Assembly (NCBI GenBank): GCA_963809825.1
Contig: CAWELJ010000010.1
Location: forward strand, 124,001-188,000
DNA: 64,000 bases
Source: Bog-473 sp963809825
Lineage (GTDB): Bacteria > Actinomycetota > Acidimicrobiia > Acidimicrobiales > RAAP-2
Reading direction: 5' to 3'
The position numbers and the translations under genes were made by a program. The notes under the pieces were generated by a model that made no database searches, had not been told where the DNA came from, and saw nothing but the letters and a program-made list of their open reading frames with translations. Of the stretch, positions 43,257-51,753 are shown piece by piece; position 1 is the first letter of the stretch; every line of letters starts with the position of its first letter.

Positions 43257-45539
43257 ATGACCCAGACCCAGCCTCAGCACCAACCCCCGGCGCAGCCCGA
43301 ACCGTCAGCGGAGGCCCAGGCACACCGGGCACCGCCGCCCACCCGGGCGGATCCCGGTGACGCGGAGGCGACGGGGGAGCGCGAGCACCCCACGCCGCCC
43401 ACCTACCAGCAGATCGAAGCGTTCGGGTACCAGCGCTTCACCAATCGGGAGCAGTCGCGGCTCGACTTCGGGGCACGGCTCCTGGACCTGGCCGAGGACG
43501 ACGGCGTGCCGCTGCTCGAGCGGGCGAAGTTCCTGGCCATCTTCTCGGAACTGCTCGACGAGTTCTACCAAATACGTGTCGCCGCGCTGGAGGACCAGGT
43601 CGCCGCCGGGGTCCGCACCCGCTCGGTCGACGGGCTGCGACCCGGGGAGCAGCTGACGATGATCCGCGGCCGGGTCGAGGAGCTGGTGCGCCGCCAGGAT
43701 CACATCTTCTTGGACCTCATCGTCCCGGCCCTGGCCCAGGCGGGCATCCGCCTCTCGGACTGGTCCTCCCTTGACGACGACGACCGCGCCCACCTCGTCG
43801 AGGTTTTCCAGCGCGAGATCTACCCGGTCCTCACACCGCTCGCCGTGGACCCCGGCCACCCCTTCCCCTACATCTCGAACCTGTCGCTCAACCTGGTGCT
43901 CGAGGTGCAGGACCCGGCCTCAGGCGAACGACGCATCGCACGGGTCAAGGTCCCGCCGACGCTGCCGCGGTTCGTGGTCATGCCCGACGGCGAGCGCTTC
44001 GTGCCGCTCGAGCAGGTGATCGCTGCCCACCTCGGGGCGCTGTTCCCGGGCATGACCATCGGGCACCATCACGCGTTCCGCGTCACGCGCAATGCCGACC
44101 TCGCCCTCGAGGAGGACGAGGCGGACGATCTGCTCGTCGCCATCGAGATGGAGCTGCGCCGGCGCCGGTTCGGCAAGGCGCTCCGCCTCGAGATAGAGGC
44201 CGACATGCACCAGGACATGGCCGACCTCCTCGCCCAGGAGCTCGAGGTGGGTCCCGACGGCGTCTTCCGGGTCAGCGCTCCCCTCGACCTGAGCGGCCTC
44301 TGGGGGGTCTACGCGCTCGACCGCCCGGACCTGCACGGCGAGATGTGGACGCCGATGACGCCGCCGCGGCTCGCGACCGTGGCGCACGATCCGTCGGAGT
44401 TCTTCTCCTTGCTGCGCGAGCGCGACGTGCTGGTGCATCACCCCTACGACTCCTTCGCCACGTCGGTCGAAGCCTTCGTGGCGCAGGCGGCGGAGGACCC
44501 GGCCGTGCTCGGGATCAAGCAGACCCTGTACCGCACCGGCGGCGACAGCCCCATCGTCAACTCGCTCATTCAGGCGGCGGAGAACGGCAAACAGGTCGCG
44601 GCCATCGTCGAGCTCAAGGCGCGCTTCGACGAGGAGGCGAACATCGGGTGGGCTCGCGCGCTCGAAGAGGCGGGGGTCCACGTGGTCTACGGGATCGTCG
44701 GCCTGAAGACGCACTCGAAGACCGCGCTCGTGCTGCGCCGTGAGGATGACGGCGTGCGCCCCTACTGCCACGTGGGCACCGGCAACTACAACTCGAAGAC
44801 GGCCCGCATCTACGAGGACATCGGATTGCTCACCTCCGATCCCGATATCGGTGCTGACGTGGGCGAGCTCTTCAACTACCTGACCGGCTTCTCGCGCCAT
44901 GCCGACTACCGCCAGATCCTGGTGTCGCCGGTCACCGTGCGTAAGCGAATCATGGCCATGATCGAGGAGCAGGCGGAGGCGGGTCCGGCGGGCCGCATCG
45001 TCATGAAGCTCAACGGGCTCACGGACGCCACCATGATCGACGCGCTCTACCGCGCTTCGGGCGCCGGCGTGGAGATCGATCTCGCCGTGCGCGGCCTGTG
45101 CCGGTTGCGCCCCGGCATCCCGGAGCTGTCGGAGCGCATCCGGGTGCGATCCATCGTCGGCAGCTTTCTCGAGCATTCGAGGATCTACCGCTTCGGTGGC
45201 CTGCCCGCCGACCCGGCGGCCGGACCCGGCCTGCCCTTGAAGCTCTACATCGGCTCCGCCGACCTCATGGGGCGCAACCTCGACCGTCGCATTGAGGTGG
45301 TCGTCCCCGTCCACGACCCCGAGCTCCAGTCCCGCCTGTTCGAGGTGCTCGACCTCGTGTTCGCCGACGAGACCAACGCATGGGAACTGGGACCGGACCG
45401 GCGCTGGCGCCGGGTGCCCAACCGTCACGGGGTCAGCTCCCAGGAGCGGCTCAAGGAACTGGCGCGGGAGCGGGCCCGCCGCCGGCTCGACTCGGACCTC
45501 CGCCTCGGTGAGGGTGACGAGGCCAAGCCTCCTGCGTAG
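43257..45539 (+). CDS. ppk1: polyphosphate kinase 1
   Basis: This 760-residue PPK1 makes polyphosphate reversibly from ATP. A proline/glutamine-rich tail (about 1-55) precedes the N domain (RFTNREQSRLDFGARLL). The head and two catalytic domains carry DPSEFFSLLRERDVLVHHPYDSF, KQTLYRTGGDSPIV, the phospho-acceptor His486 in GLKTHSKTALV and the second conserved His505 in YCHVGTGNYN. A C-terminal SADLMGRNLDRRIEV motif follows. The start ATG at 43257 lies downstream of the predicted mRNA start; no clear ribosome site is seen. Confidence 0.95.
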   Translation: MTQTQPQHQPPAQPEPSAEAQAHRAPPPTRADPGDAEATGEREHPTPPTYQQIEAFGYQRFTNREQSRLDFGARLLDLAEDDGVPLLERAKFLAIFSELLDEFYQIRVAALEDQVAAGVRTRSVDGLRPGEQLTMIRGRVEELVRRQDHIFLDLIVPALAQAGIRLSDWSSLDDDDRAHLVEVFQREIYPVLTPLAVDPGHPFPYISNLSLNLVLEVQDPASGERRIARVKVPPTLPRFVVMPDGERFVPLEQVIAAHLGALFPGMTIGHHHAFRVTRNADLALEEDEADDLLVAIEMELRRRRFGKALRLEIEADMHQDMADLLAQELEVGPDGVFRVSAPLDLSGLWGVYALDRPDLHGEMWTPMTPPRLATVAHDPSEFFSLLRERDVLVHHPYDSFATSVEAFVAQAAEDPAVLGIKQTLYRTGGDSPIVNSLIQAAENGKQVAAIVELKARFDEEANIGWARALEEAGVHVVYGIVGLKTHSKTALVLRREDDGVRPYCHVGTGNYNSKTARIYEDIGLLTSDPDIGADVGELFNYLTGFSRHADYRQILVSPVTVRKRIMAMIEEQAEAGPAGRIVMKLNGLTDATMIDALYRASGAGVEIDLAVRGLCRLRPGIPELSERIRVRSIVGSFLEHSRIYRFGGLPADPAAGPGLPLKLYIGSADLMGRNLDRRIEVVVPVHDPELQSRLFEVLDLVFADETNAWELGPDRRWRRVPNRHGVSSQERLKELARERARRRLDSDLRLGEGDEAKPPA

Positions 45540-45605
45540 GCACACCGGCGCCAAACCCTGGTGCGGTCCGGGCGCAAGAACCGCGCCATCGTCGCCGGCC
45601 GCCGG

Positions 45606-45611
45606 TACCAT
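45606..45611 (+). promoter_or_regulatory. -10 element of the GT87 gene
   Basis: TACCAT lies eight bases before the ATG at 45620, giving a nearly leaderless transcript. Confidence 0.5.
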
Positions 45612-45619
45612 CCAGCCCT

Positions 45620-46849
45620 ATGGCGAGTGATGCATTGGCGCTACGCATGCGCGCCATCGCGTCAGGCCGGGGGTGGGGCTGGCCGGCCCTTTCGGGCGCG
45701 GTGGCCGTGGTGGGGGCGACCATCCTCGCCGTCGTCCACCAGCAGATCGACCTGAGCACCTACCTGCTCGGGGGCGCGCACGCACCGACGAACGATCTGT
45801 TCACGGTGACGTTGCCGAAGGACGGTCTGGGGTTCACCTATCCGCCGTTCTCGGCGCTCCTCTTCGCGCCGTTCGCGCACTTTCCGCTCCGGGTCTGCGA
45901 GGTGGCGTTCTCACTGCTCAACCTCGCCGCCGTCTTCGCTCTGATCGTCGTGAGCCTGCGCGCCGTGTGCGCAGCTCTCGATCGGCGGACGATCCTGTGG
46001 TGGTCCCTGGCCCTCGTGCTGCCGGTCGTGCTGTTCGACCCCGTGCGCCAGACCCTCCTGCTCGGCCAGGTGAACATCATCCTCGCCCTCATGGTGGTGG
46101 CGGACATGACCCTCGACCTGCCGCTGCCGCGGGGCATCCTGGTCGGCTTGGCGGCGGCCATCAAGGTGACGCCGGCCATCCTCATCCCCTACCTCTTCCT
46201 GACGAAGCAGGGGCGAGCCGGCACGCGGGCCGTCGCCTCCTTCTGCGCCGCCGCCATCCTGGCGACCGCGGTCAACGCCTCGACCTCGTGGTCGTACTGG
46301 ACGCACTACATCCGGGACCCCCAGCGGGCCGGCATGCTCTCGTGGATCGGGAACCAGGGCGTGCTCGGCGCGCTGGAACGCATGTTGGGGCGCACGTTCA
46401 CCACGCCGACCACCTTCGTGATCGTGGTGACTGTGGCCTGCCTGGGACTGGCCGTCGCCGCGTTGGCCTACCGACGCTCCTCGCCGGTGCTGGGGCTGCT
46501 CGTCGTGGGAGCAACCGAGTCCCTGGCCAGCCCCGTGTCGTGGTCCCACCACTTCATCTGGGTCATCCTGCTCGTGGCCTGGCTCGCGCTGGCACAGGAT
46601 CGCCCCCGCTATGGCGAGTGGTATGCGCTGGCCGTCGCCGTGTTGTTCTGGGCCGCCCCGACCTGGTGGGTGCCGCACGGGCCGGCTGTGGCGTTCGCCG
46701 GCCGGGGCTGGTTCATCCCCCTCTCGGACGCCTACGGGCTGCTCTTCATCGCGCTGGTGGTCGGAGCGGGCATCCGGGTGTGGCGCGCACCGATCGCGCG
46801 GCCGTTCATCCGGCGGCGGACGATGGCGCCGACGGGCGCCGGCAGCTGA
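45620..46849 (+). CDS. GT87-type membrane glycosyltransferase (DUF2029)
   Basis: This 409-residue membrane protein has around ten helices and the pattern of polyprenyl-phosphate-sugar-dependent GT87 (PimE-like) mannosyl- or arabinofuranosyltransferases: FTYPPFSALLFAPF, LLLGQVNIILA, AAIKVTPAILIPYL and SPVSWSHHFIWV. Such enzymes add sugars to lipid-linked glycans on the outer face of the membrane. The donor could be made by the polyprenol-phosphate mannose synthase at 50161. The acceptor is unknown. Confidence 0.85.
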   Translation: MASDALALRMRAIASGRGWGWPALSGAVAVVGATILAVVHQQIDLSTYLLGGAHAPTNDLFTVTLPKDGLGFTYPPFSALLFAPFAHFPLRVCEVAFSLLNLAAVFALIVVSLRAVCAALDRRTILWWSLALVLPVVLFDPVRQTLLLGQVNIILALMVVADMTLDLPLPRGILVGLAAAIKVTPAILIPYLFLTKQGRAGTRAVASFCAAAILATAVNASTSWSYWTHYIRDPQRAGMLSWIGNQGVLGALERMLGRTFTTPTTFVIVVTVACLGLAVAALAYRRSSPVLGLLVVGATESLASPVSWSHHFIWVILLVAWLALAQDRPRYGEWYALAVAVLFWAAPTWWVPHGPAVAFAGRGWFIPLSDAYGLLFIALVVGAGIRVWRAPIARPFIRRRTMAPTGAGS

Positions 46850-46853
46850 CCGG

Positions 46854-47651
46854 TCAGCGCTCCTCGCCCGGCTCGCACACAAGGAGGCGCGTGTGCGAGC
46901 CCCGGTCGATCCTGCTCACCGCCGACGACTCCGCATGCGTCACCCGCCAGCCGGTGACGACCATGAGCTTCTCGGGGTCCCCCGGGCGGAACTCGGTGCG
47001 CCGGGGTTCGCCGACCATGCGCAGGAGCGCGTCGGTCGCAGCCCGTAGGGCCCGTGCGGCCGAGCCGGGCTCGGGGGACACCAGGAAGTTGGCGACCAGC
47101 GTGCTCCCGTGCGGTGCCCGGTCCCGCAGGGTCTGGCAGAGGGACGCCGCCGCCTCGAGCGTCAGGTAGGCCAGCAACCCCTCGCAGACGAACAGCGACG
47201 GCGTGCCCCGATCGTGCCCGGCGGCATTGAGCGCAGCATCCAAGTCCTCCGTCATGAGGTCGACGCCCACGTAGGAGACGCCGGAGGGCCGGATGCCGAG
47301 CGCGTCGAGCCGACGCCGCTTGTCGGCCTGCGTCGCCGGGAGATCCACCTCGACCCAGCGCACCGCCCCGCCCCCGAACCGCAACGCCCGACCGTCGTAG
47401 CCGGCACCGAGCAGGACCACCTGCGTGGTGCCCCGGCCGATCGCCCGCGCCACCTCGGCGTCGACGACCCTGGTCCGCTCCGCCATCCCGGAGGGGCGCC
47501 CGACGGGAACGACGAAGATCCCGCTGACGTCGCGATAGAGGCGGCGCTCCGCCGCCAGGTCGGCCCCGGGCGTCGAGGGCCGCGTGCGCTCGATCCGGAC
47601 CCGATGCGCCGCGACCCAACGCGCGGTGACCGAGGGCCGCGCCGCCGGCAT
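46854..47651 (-). CDS. class I SAM methyltransferase, leucine-carboxyl-methyltransferase-like
   Basis: This 265-residue protein of the actinobacterial family related to leucine carboxyl methyltransferases and PpmA-like polyketide O-methyltransferases shows a SAM pocket with VVLLGAGYDGRALRF, the acidic EVDLPATQADKRR strand and FVCEGLLAYLTLEAA. Substrates in this large family are mostly unknown. It lies 13 bases after the flippase-like gene and is probably co-transcribed with it. Its end converges with the GT87 gene at a four-base gap. Confidence 0.85.
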   Translation of the reverse strand: MPAARPSVTARWVAAHRVRIERTRPSTPGADLAAERRLYRDVSGIFVVPVGRPSGMAERTRVVDAEVARAIGRGTTQVVLLGAGYDGRALRFGGGAVRWVEVDLPATQADKRRRLDALGIRPSGVSYVGVDLMTEDLDAALNAAGHDRGTPSLFVCEGLLAYLTLEAAASLCQTLRDRAPHGSTLVANFLVSPEPGSAARALRAATDALLRMVGEPRRTEFRPGDPEKLMVVTGWRVTHAESSAVSRIDRGSHTRLLVCEPGEER

Positions 47652-47664
47652 CAGTCGGACCCGG

Positions 47665-48753
47665 TCAGGAGGGGATCGCCTTGGCCGCGGCGGCTGCTCC
47701 CGGCCGTCCGAGGCGCAGTGACAGGTAGGCGGCGCCCCCGAAGGGGATCGGCAGCCAGAAGTTCACCAGGCGCCAGCTCAGGACGCCCGCCGCCGCCACG
47801 CCCGCGGGGACGCCGAAGGTCTTCAGCACCGCGACGATCGTCAGTTCGATGACGCCGAGCCCACTGGGGGTGAGCGGGATGACGGCGAGGATGTTGGCGA
47901 GCCCGTAGGCCACGAGCACGTCGATGGGGGAGATGTGCGCCCCGAAGGCGAGGAGGAAGACCCAGAGCGAGGCGGCGTCGAGCAACCAGTTCGCCGCCGC
48001 CCAGATGCCCGCCCTCGTGAGCAGCTCGGAACTCGAGAACAGGATCTTCATGCGGTCCGCCACCTTCTGGACCAGCGACGTCACGGTCTCCGCCTTCACG
48101 AAGGGGAGCCGGTTGGCCACCCGGCGCAGGAAGACGCCGGCCTGCTTCTCACCCCGGGTCAAGAAGAAGACGAGGGCCGCGAAGATGGCCAGCAGGAGGA
48201 CACCGAGGATGGCGGCGAAGCCGTAGAGCGGGTTATAGCCCTGCAGCGGGATGGAGATCAGCAGGGACAGCCAGAAGATCAGGTTCAGCACGACGGCCGA
48301 GCCGATGCCCTGGGTGGCGAGCCCGAAGGCGGCGGTGCTGCCCGACACGCCGGAGTCGGTCAGGAGGCGGTAGCTGGCGGCCGTCCCAGGCACGGTCCCG
48401 CCGGGCAGGACGTGGCTGACCGCCAGCGCCCACATGTTGATGCGGAAGATGCGGAAGCGGTCGGGTGCACCAGGCGAGAGCACCGTGTGCGTGAGCTCGG
48501 CGTAGGCCACCAGCGCGCCGACCTCGAGCAGGGCGCCCAGGATCAGCCAGAGGAAGTTGAGATGGGTCAGCTGGTGGAACTCGCGTCGGGCGGAGGCCAG
48601 TTCGGGCAGCAGGATGTACTCGCCCACGAAGAACAGGAACAGGACCATCAGCGTGATCTTCACGTTGCGCGGCAGCCAGCGCCGTCGGGGCCTCGTGAAC
48701 GCGGGGGGTTCCGGCTCGGGCTCCCCCTGCTCAACCTGGTCCATCGCACTCAT
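47665..48753 (-). CDS. flippase-like integral membrane protein (LPG synthase TM / UPF0104)
   Basis: This 362-residue protein has about eight membrane helices and the lysylphosphatidylglycerol-synthase transmembrane-domain pattern: SHVLPGGTVPGTAASYRLL, LLVFFLTRGEKQAG, and ANILAVIPLTPSGLGVIELTIVAVL near the end. It lacks the C-terminal aminoacyl-transferase part, so it resembles the flippase module alone. It may move a lipid or lipid-linked sugar across the membrane, which would fit the glycosyltransferases nearby. It is first of a two-gene minus-strand unit. Confidence 0.85.
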   Translation of the reverse strand: MSAMDQVEQGEPEPEPPAFTRPRRRWLPRNVKITLMVLFLFFVGEYILLPELASARREFHQLTHLNFLWLILGALLEVGALVAYAELTHTVLSPGAPDRFRIFRINMWALAVSHVLPGGTVPGTAASYRLLTDSGVSGSTAAFGLATQGIGSAVVLNLIFWLSLLISIPLQGYNPLYGFAAILGVLLLAIFAALVFFLTRGEKQAGVFLRRVANRLPFVKAETVTSLVQKVADRMKILFSSSELLTRAGIWAAANWLLDAASLWVFLLAFGAHISPIDVLVAYGLANILAVIPLTPSGLGVIELTIVAVLKTFGVPAGVAAAGVLSWRLVNFWLPIPFGGAAYLSLRLGRPGAAAAAKAIPS

Positions 48754-48815
48754 GCTTGCACGTCCGCAGCCCGAGGAACCGCCTCTTGGGAGGTCAAAGC
48801 TGCCAAGCTGGTTCC

Positions 48816-49991
48816 ATGGCCGCAGAGCCGTCCGACACGTGGCGGTCCAAGCTCACGGGCAGCGCCGACCGTCGCGGGATCCCGCTCGGGACAATCGTCG
48901 TCACGGTCGCGGTCGCGATCGGGCTGCTCGACCTCAACGTCGCCCTCATCCTGGGCCTCTGGACGCTGCGCACCATCGTCGTCTATGCGGTGATCGCGTT
49001 CTTCATCACGCTCTTGTTGACCCCGGCAACGCGCTTTCTCCGCCAGCGGGGGATGACCAACGGCGGGGCGACGCTCGTCGTGTTCCTCGTCGGCGTGATC
49101 GCGCTCATCGGCCTGGTCTACCTGTTCACGGAGCCGCTCGTGACCGCCGCCGTGCACTTCGGCCAACAGGTGCCCACGCTGGTCCGCGAGGCCAAGAAGG
49201 GCCACGGGCCATTGGGCCGGCTCGTCTTCCGGTTGCACCTGCAGAAGTACCTCTCCGAGGGCTCCACGAAGCTCACGTCGCAGATCACCAAGGTGCTCAA
49301 GCCGGCCACCGCATTCTCCGTCGGCGCCGCCGCGGTGTCGACGCTCGTCTCCATCGTCACCATCGCCATCCTCACCTTCTTCACGATGCTCGAGGCCCCG
49401 CGCATGTGGTCCGGCTTCCTCGGACTCTTCCGTCCGACGACCGCCGACCGCCTGCGCCGGGTGGTCGATCAGTCGATCCGCTCCGTCACCGGCTACATGC
49501 TGGGGAACTTCCTCACCTCGGTGATCGCCGGCGTGATCGTCGCGATCACGCTGACCATCCTCGGCGTGCCCTTTGCGCTGCTGCTGGGGGTCTTCGTCGC
49601 CCTGGTCGATCTGCTGCCGCTGGTGGGGGGCCTGCTGGCCGGCGTGCCCGTCGTCGTGATCGCGGCGATCCACTCCGTCCCGGCGGGGATCATCATGCTG
49701 ATCGTCTTCCTCGTCTACCAGCAGGTCGAGAACCACGTGCTCAACCCGATCATCATGAGCAAGACGGTCCAGCTGAATCCGTTCTGGGTGCTGGTGGCGG
49801 TGCTCGTCGGCGCCACCCTCGGGGGCCGGATCGCCGGCGGGCTCGGGACCTTCGTGGGGGCGCTGGTGGGGATCCCCTTCGGCGGCGCCGTGCAGGTGAT
49901 CGTGCGGGAGCTGCGCAAGGGTCCTGACGCGGTCGTGGACGAGGCCGAGCTGCACGGGCCCCTCACCGCGGCGGAGCCGCCCGACATCTGA
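48816..49991 (+). CDS. AI-2E family permease
   Basis: This 391-residue membrane protein of the AI-2E/PerM exporter family has N-terminal helices (VVTVAVAIGLLDLNVALILGLW), a central soluble segment (about 110-180), and the C-terminal half with GNFLTSVIAGVIVAITLTILGVPFALLLGVFVALVDLLPLVGG and QQVENHVLNPIIMSKTVQLNP. Members export autoinducer-2, act as cation/proton antiporters or remain uncharacterised, so the substrate is open. The ATG at 48816 has a weak CAAGCT -10-like hexamer eight bases upstream. Confidence 0.87.
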   Translation: MAAEPSDTWRSKLTGSADRRGIPLGTIVVTVAVAIGLLDLNVALILGLWTLRTIVVYAVIAFFITLLLTPATRFLRQRGMTNGGATLVVFLVGVIALIGLVYLFTEPLVTAAVHFGQQVPTLVREAKKGHGPLGRLVFRLHLQKYLSEGSTKLTSQITKVLKPATAFSVGAAAVSTLVSIVTIAILTFFTMLEAPRMWSGFLGLFRPTTADRLRRVVDQSIRSVTGYMLGNFLTSVIAGVIVAITLTILGVPFALLLGVFVALVDLLPLVGGLLAGVPVVVIAAIHSVPAGIIMLIVFLVYQQVENHVLNPIIMSKTVQLNPFWVLVAVLVGATLGGRIAGGLGTFVGALVGIPFGGAVQVIVRELRKGPDAVVDEAELHGPLTAAEPPDI

Positions 49992-50148
49992 CCGGGCGCG
50001 TTCCCGCGGAAACGGGAGGTGTTCGTCGCCGCCACGAGCCTCGCGCAGCGGTCGTCGCCGCACCGACGGAGCGAAGTACCTGGTCACAGGCGGGAGCGCG
50101 TCCGGCCGCCGCACCGACCGGCGCCGGAGCCAGGGCGGCACGACCCCC

Positions 50149-50154
50149 TAGAAT
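50149..50154 (+). promoter_or_regulatory. -10 element of the polyprenol mannosyltransferase-TCS operon
   Basis: TAGAAT lies six bases before the ATG at 50161; the transcript should be leaderless. Confidence 0.6.
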
Positions 50155-50160
50155 GCCCGC

Positions 50161-51024
50161 ATGCGACCGCTGGTTGTCATCCCGACCTACAACGAGTCGG
50201 AGAACATCGAGCGGATGTTGCGTCGGATCCGCGAGTGCCTCCCGGAGGCCGGCGTCCTGGTCGTCGACGACGGCAGCCCCGACGGGACGGCCGACCTGGT
50301 GCGCACGGTGGCCACCGACCTGCCGGACGTGCACCTGCTGGCCCGCAGCGCCAAGTCCGGGCTGGGGAGCGCGTACCGGGCCGGCTTCGCGTGGGGTCTC
50401 GAGCGGGGCTACGACGCCTTCGTCGAGATCGACGCCGACTTCTCGCACGACCCGGCGGCACTGCCGTCGCTCGTGGCGCCGCTCGAGGAGGGCTTCGACG
50501 TCTCCATCGGCTCGCGCTACATCGAGGGCGGATCCATCCCCAACTGGGCCTGGCACCGCCACCTCCTGTCGCGAGGCGGCAACCTCTATGCGTCGGTCGT
50601 GCTCGGGCTCGGGGTGGCCGACGCGACGGCGGGCTACCGGGTCTACTCGGCCTCCATCCTGCGCCGCCTCGACCTGGACCGGATCCGGGCCGAGGGCTAC
50701 GGCTTCCAGATCGAGATGACGTACCGGGCCAAGCAGCACGGCGCCGCCATCACCGAGGTGCCGATCAGCTTCGTCGACCGGGAGGCCGGCGAGTCCAAGA
50801 TGTCCTCGTTCATCGTGGTCGAGGCGCTGGCGCTGGTCACCTGGTGGGCCCTGGGCCGGCTGGTCCGCGGGGTGCGCCGTTTCGGGCGCACGCCGAAGGT
50901 CGGCGTCACAGTGCCCGCGACGGAGGACGGGACCGGGATCCGTGGGGGCGGCGCGAACGGCGACGGCGGAGCCGAGCCGCGCATCCTCAACGGCGCCGCC
51001 GAGGATCCTGTCCGCTCGCCATGA
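50161..51024 (+). CDS. polyprenol-phosphate mannosyltransferase (DPM1/Ppm1-like)
   Basis: This 287-residue GT2 enzyme transfers mannose from GDP-mannose to polyprenol phosphate. It has VVIPTYNESENIE, the VVDDGSPDGTAD strand, the metal-binding DAD in FVEIDADFSHDP, GSRYIEGGSIPNW and a C-terminal basic tail. No lipid-linked N-terminal acyltransferase domain is fused, so a partner for membrane anchoring may be elsewhere. Its product would feed GT87 or GT39 mannosyltransferases. It lies 30 bases before a response regulator gene and shares the operon. Confidence 0.9.
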   Translation: MRPLVVIPTYNESENIERMLRRIRECLPEAGVLVVDDGSPDGTADLVRTVATDLPDVHLLARSAKSGLGSAYRAGFAWGLERGYDAFVEIDADFSHDPAALPSLVAPLEEGFDVSIGSRYIEGGSIPNWAWHRHLLSRGGNLYASVVLGLGVADATAGYRVYSASILRRLDLDRIRAEGYGFQIEMTYRAKQHGAAITEVPISFVDREAGESKMSSFIVVEALALVTWWALGRLVRGVRRFGRTPKVGVTVPATEDGTGIRGGGANGDGGAEPRILNGAAEDPVRSP

Positions 51025-51054
51025 CCTCGACGCGGACGGTGCGCTGAGGCAACG

Positions 51055-51753
51055 ATGGAGGCACCGGCAGCTCGCATCCTCGTCGTCGACGACGAGCCGA
51101 ACATCGCCGAACTGCTGTCGGCCGCGCTGTCCTTCGAGGGCTATCTGGTCGGGGTGGCCTCGTCGGGGGCGGAGGCGCTCGAACAGGTGCGCACCTTCCG
51201 GCCCCACCTGGTCATGCTCGACGTGATGCTGCCCGACTTCGACGGCAACGAGGTGTGTCGGCGCATGCGCAACCAGGGTGAGCAGATGCCGGTCATGTTC
51301 CTGACGGCGCGGGACACGACCCAGGACAAGGTCGAGGGCCTCAGCATGGGCGACGACTACGTGACGAAGCCCTTCAGCATCGAGGAGCTCATGGCCCGGG
51401 TCGGTGCCATCCTGCGCCGCGCCGGCGAGGTCGCGGCGGGCGACGTCTCGGTCATGCAGTTCGCCGACCTCAAGATGAACGTGGACACACACGAGGTGTG
51501 GCGCGAGGAGCAGGCGATCGACCTGACGGCCACCGAGTTCAATCTCCTCCGCTACCTGTTGGAGAACGCCCGACGCGTGATCTCCAAGTCGGAGCTGCTG
51601 GACAACGTCTGGGGATTCGACTTCCGGGGCGACCCGAACATCGTCGAGACCTACATCAGCTATCTGCGCAAGAAGATCGACGTCAACGAACCGGCGCTCA
51701 TCCACACCATCCGGCGCGTCGGCTACACGCTCCGCCTCCCCCGAGAAGGATGA
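51055..51753 (+). CDS. OmpR-family response regulator with shortened receiver loop
   Basis: This 232-residue regulator has a receiver with the DDE acidic cluster, phospho-acceptor Asp56 (VMLDVMLPDFDG), Thr in FLTARD and Lys in DDYVTKPF, and a C-terminal winged helix (TATEFNLLRYLLENARRVISKSELL ... ETYISYLRKKID ... IRRVGYTLR). It resembles TrcR/TcrX regulators. The loop before DDYVTKPF reads GLSMG, one residue shorter than the common GLxxGA/G. It is coupled to the kinase by an ATGA overlap. Confidence 0.93.
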   Translation: MEAPAARILVVDDEPNIAELLSAALSFEGYLVGVASSGAEALEQVRTFRPHLVMLDVMLPDFDGNEVCRRMRNQGEQMPVMFLTARDTTQDKVEGLSMGDDYVTKPFSIEELMARVGAILRRAGEVAAGDVSVMQFADLKMNVDTHEVWREEQAIDLTATEFNLLRYLLENARRVISKSELLDNVWGFDFRGDPNIVETYISYLRKKIDVNEPALIHTIRRVGYTLRLPREG

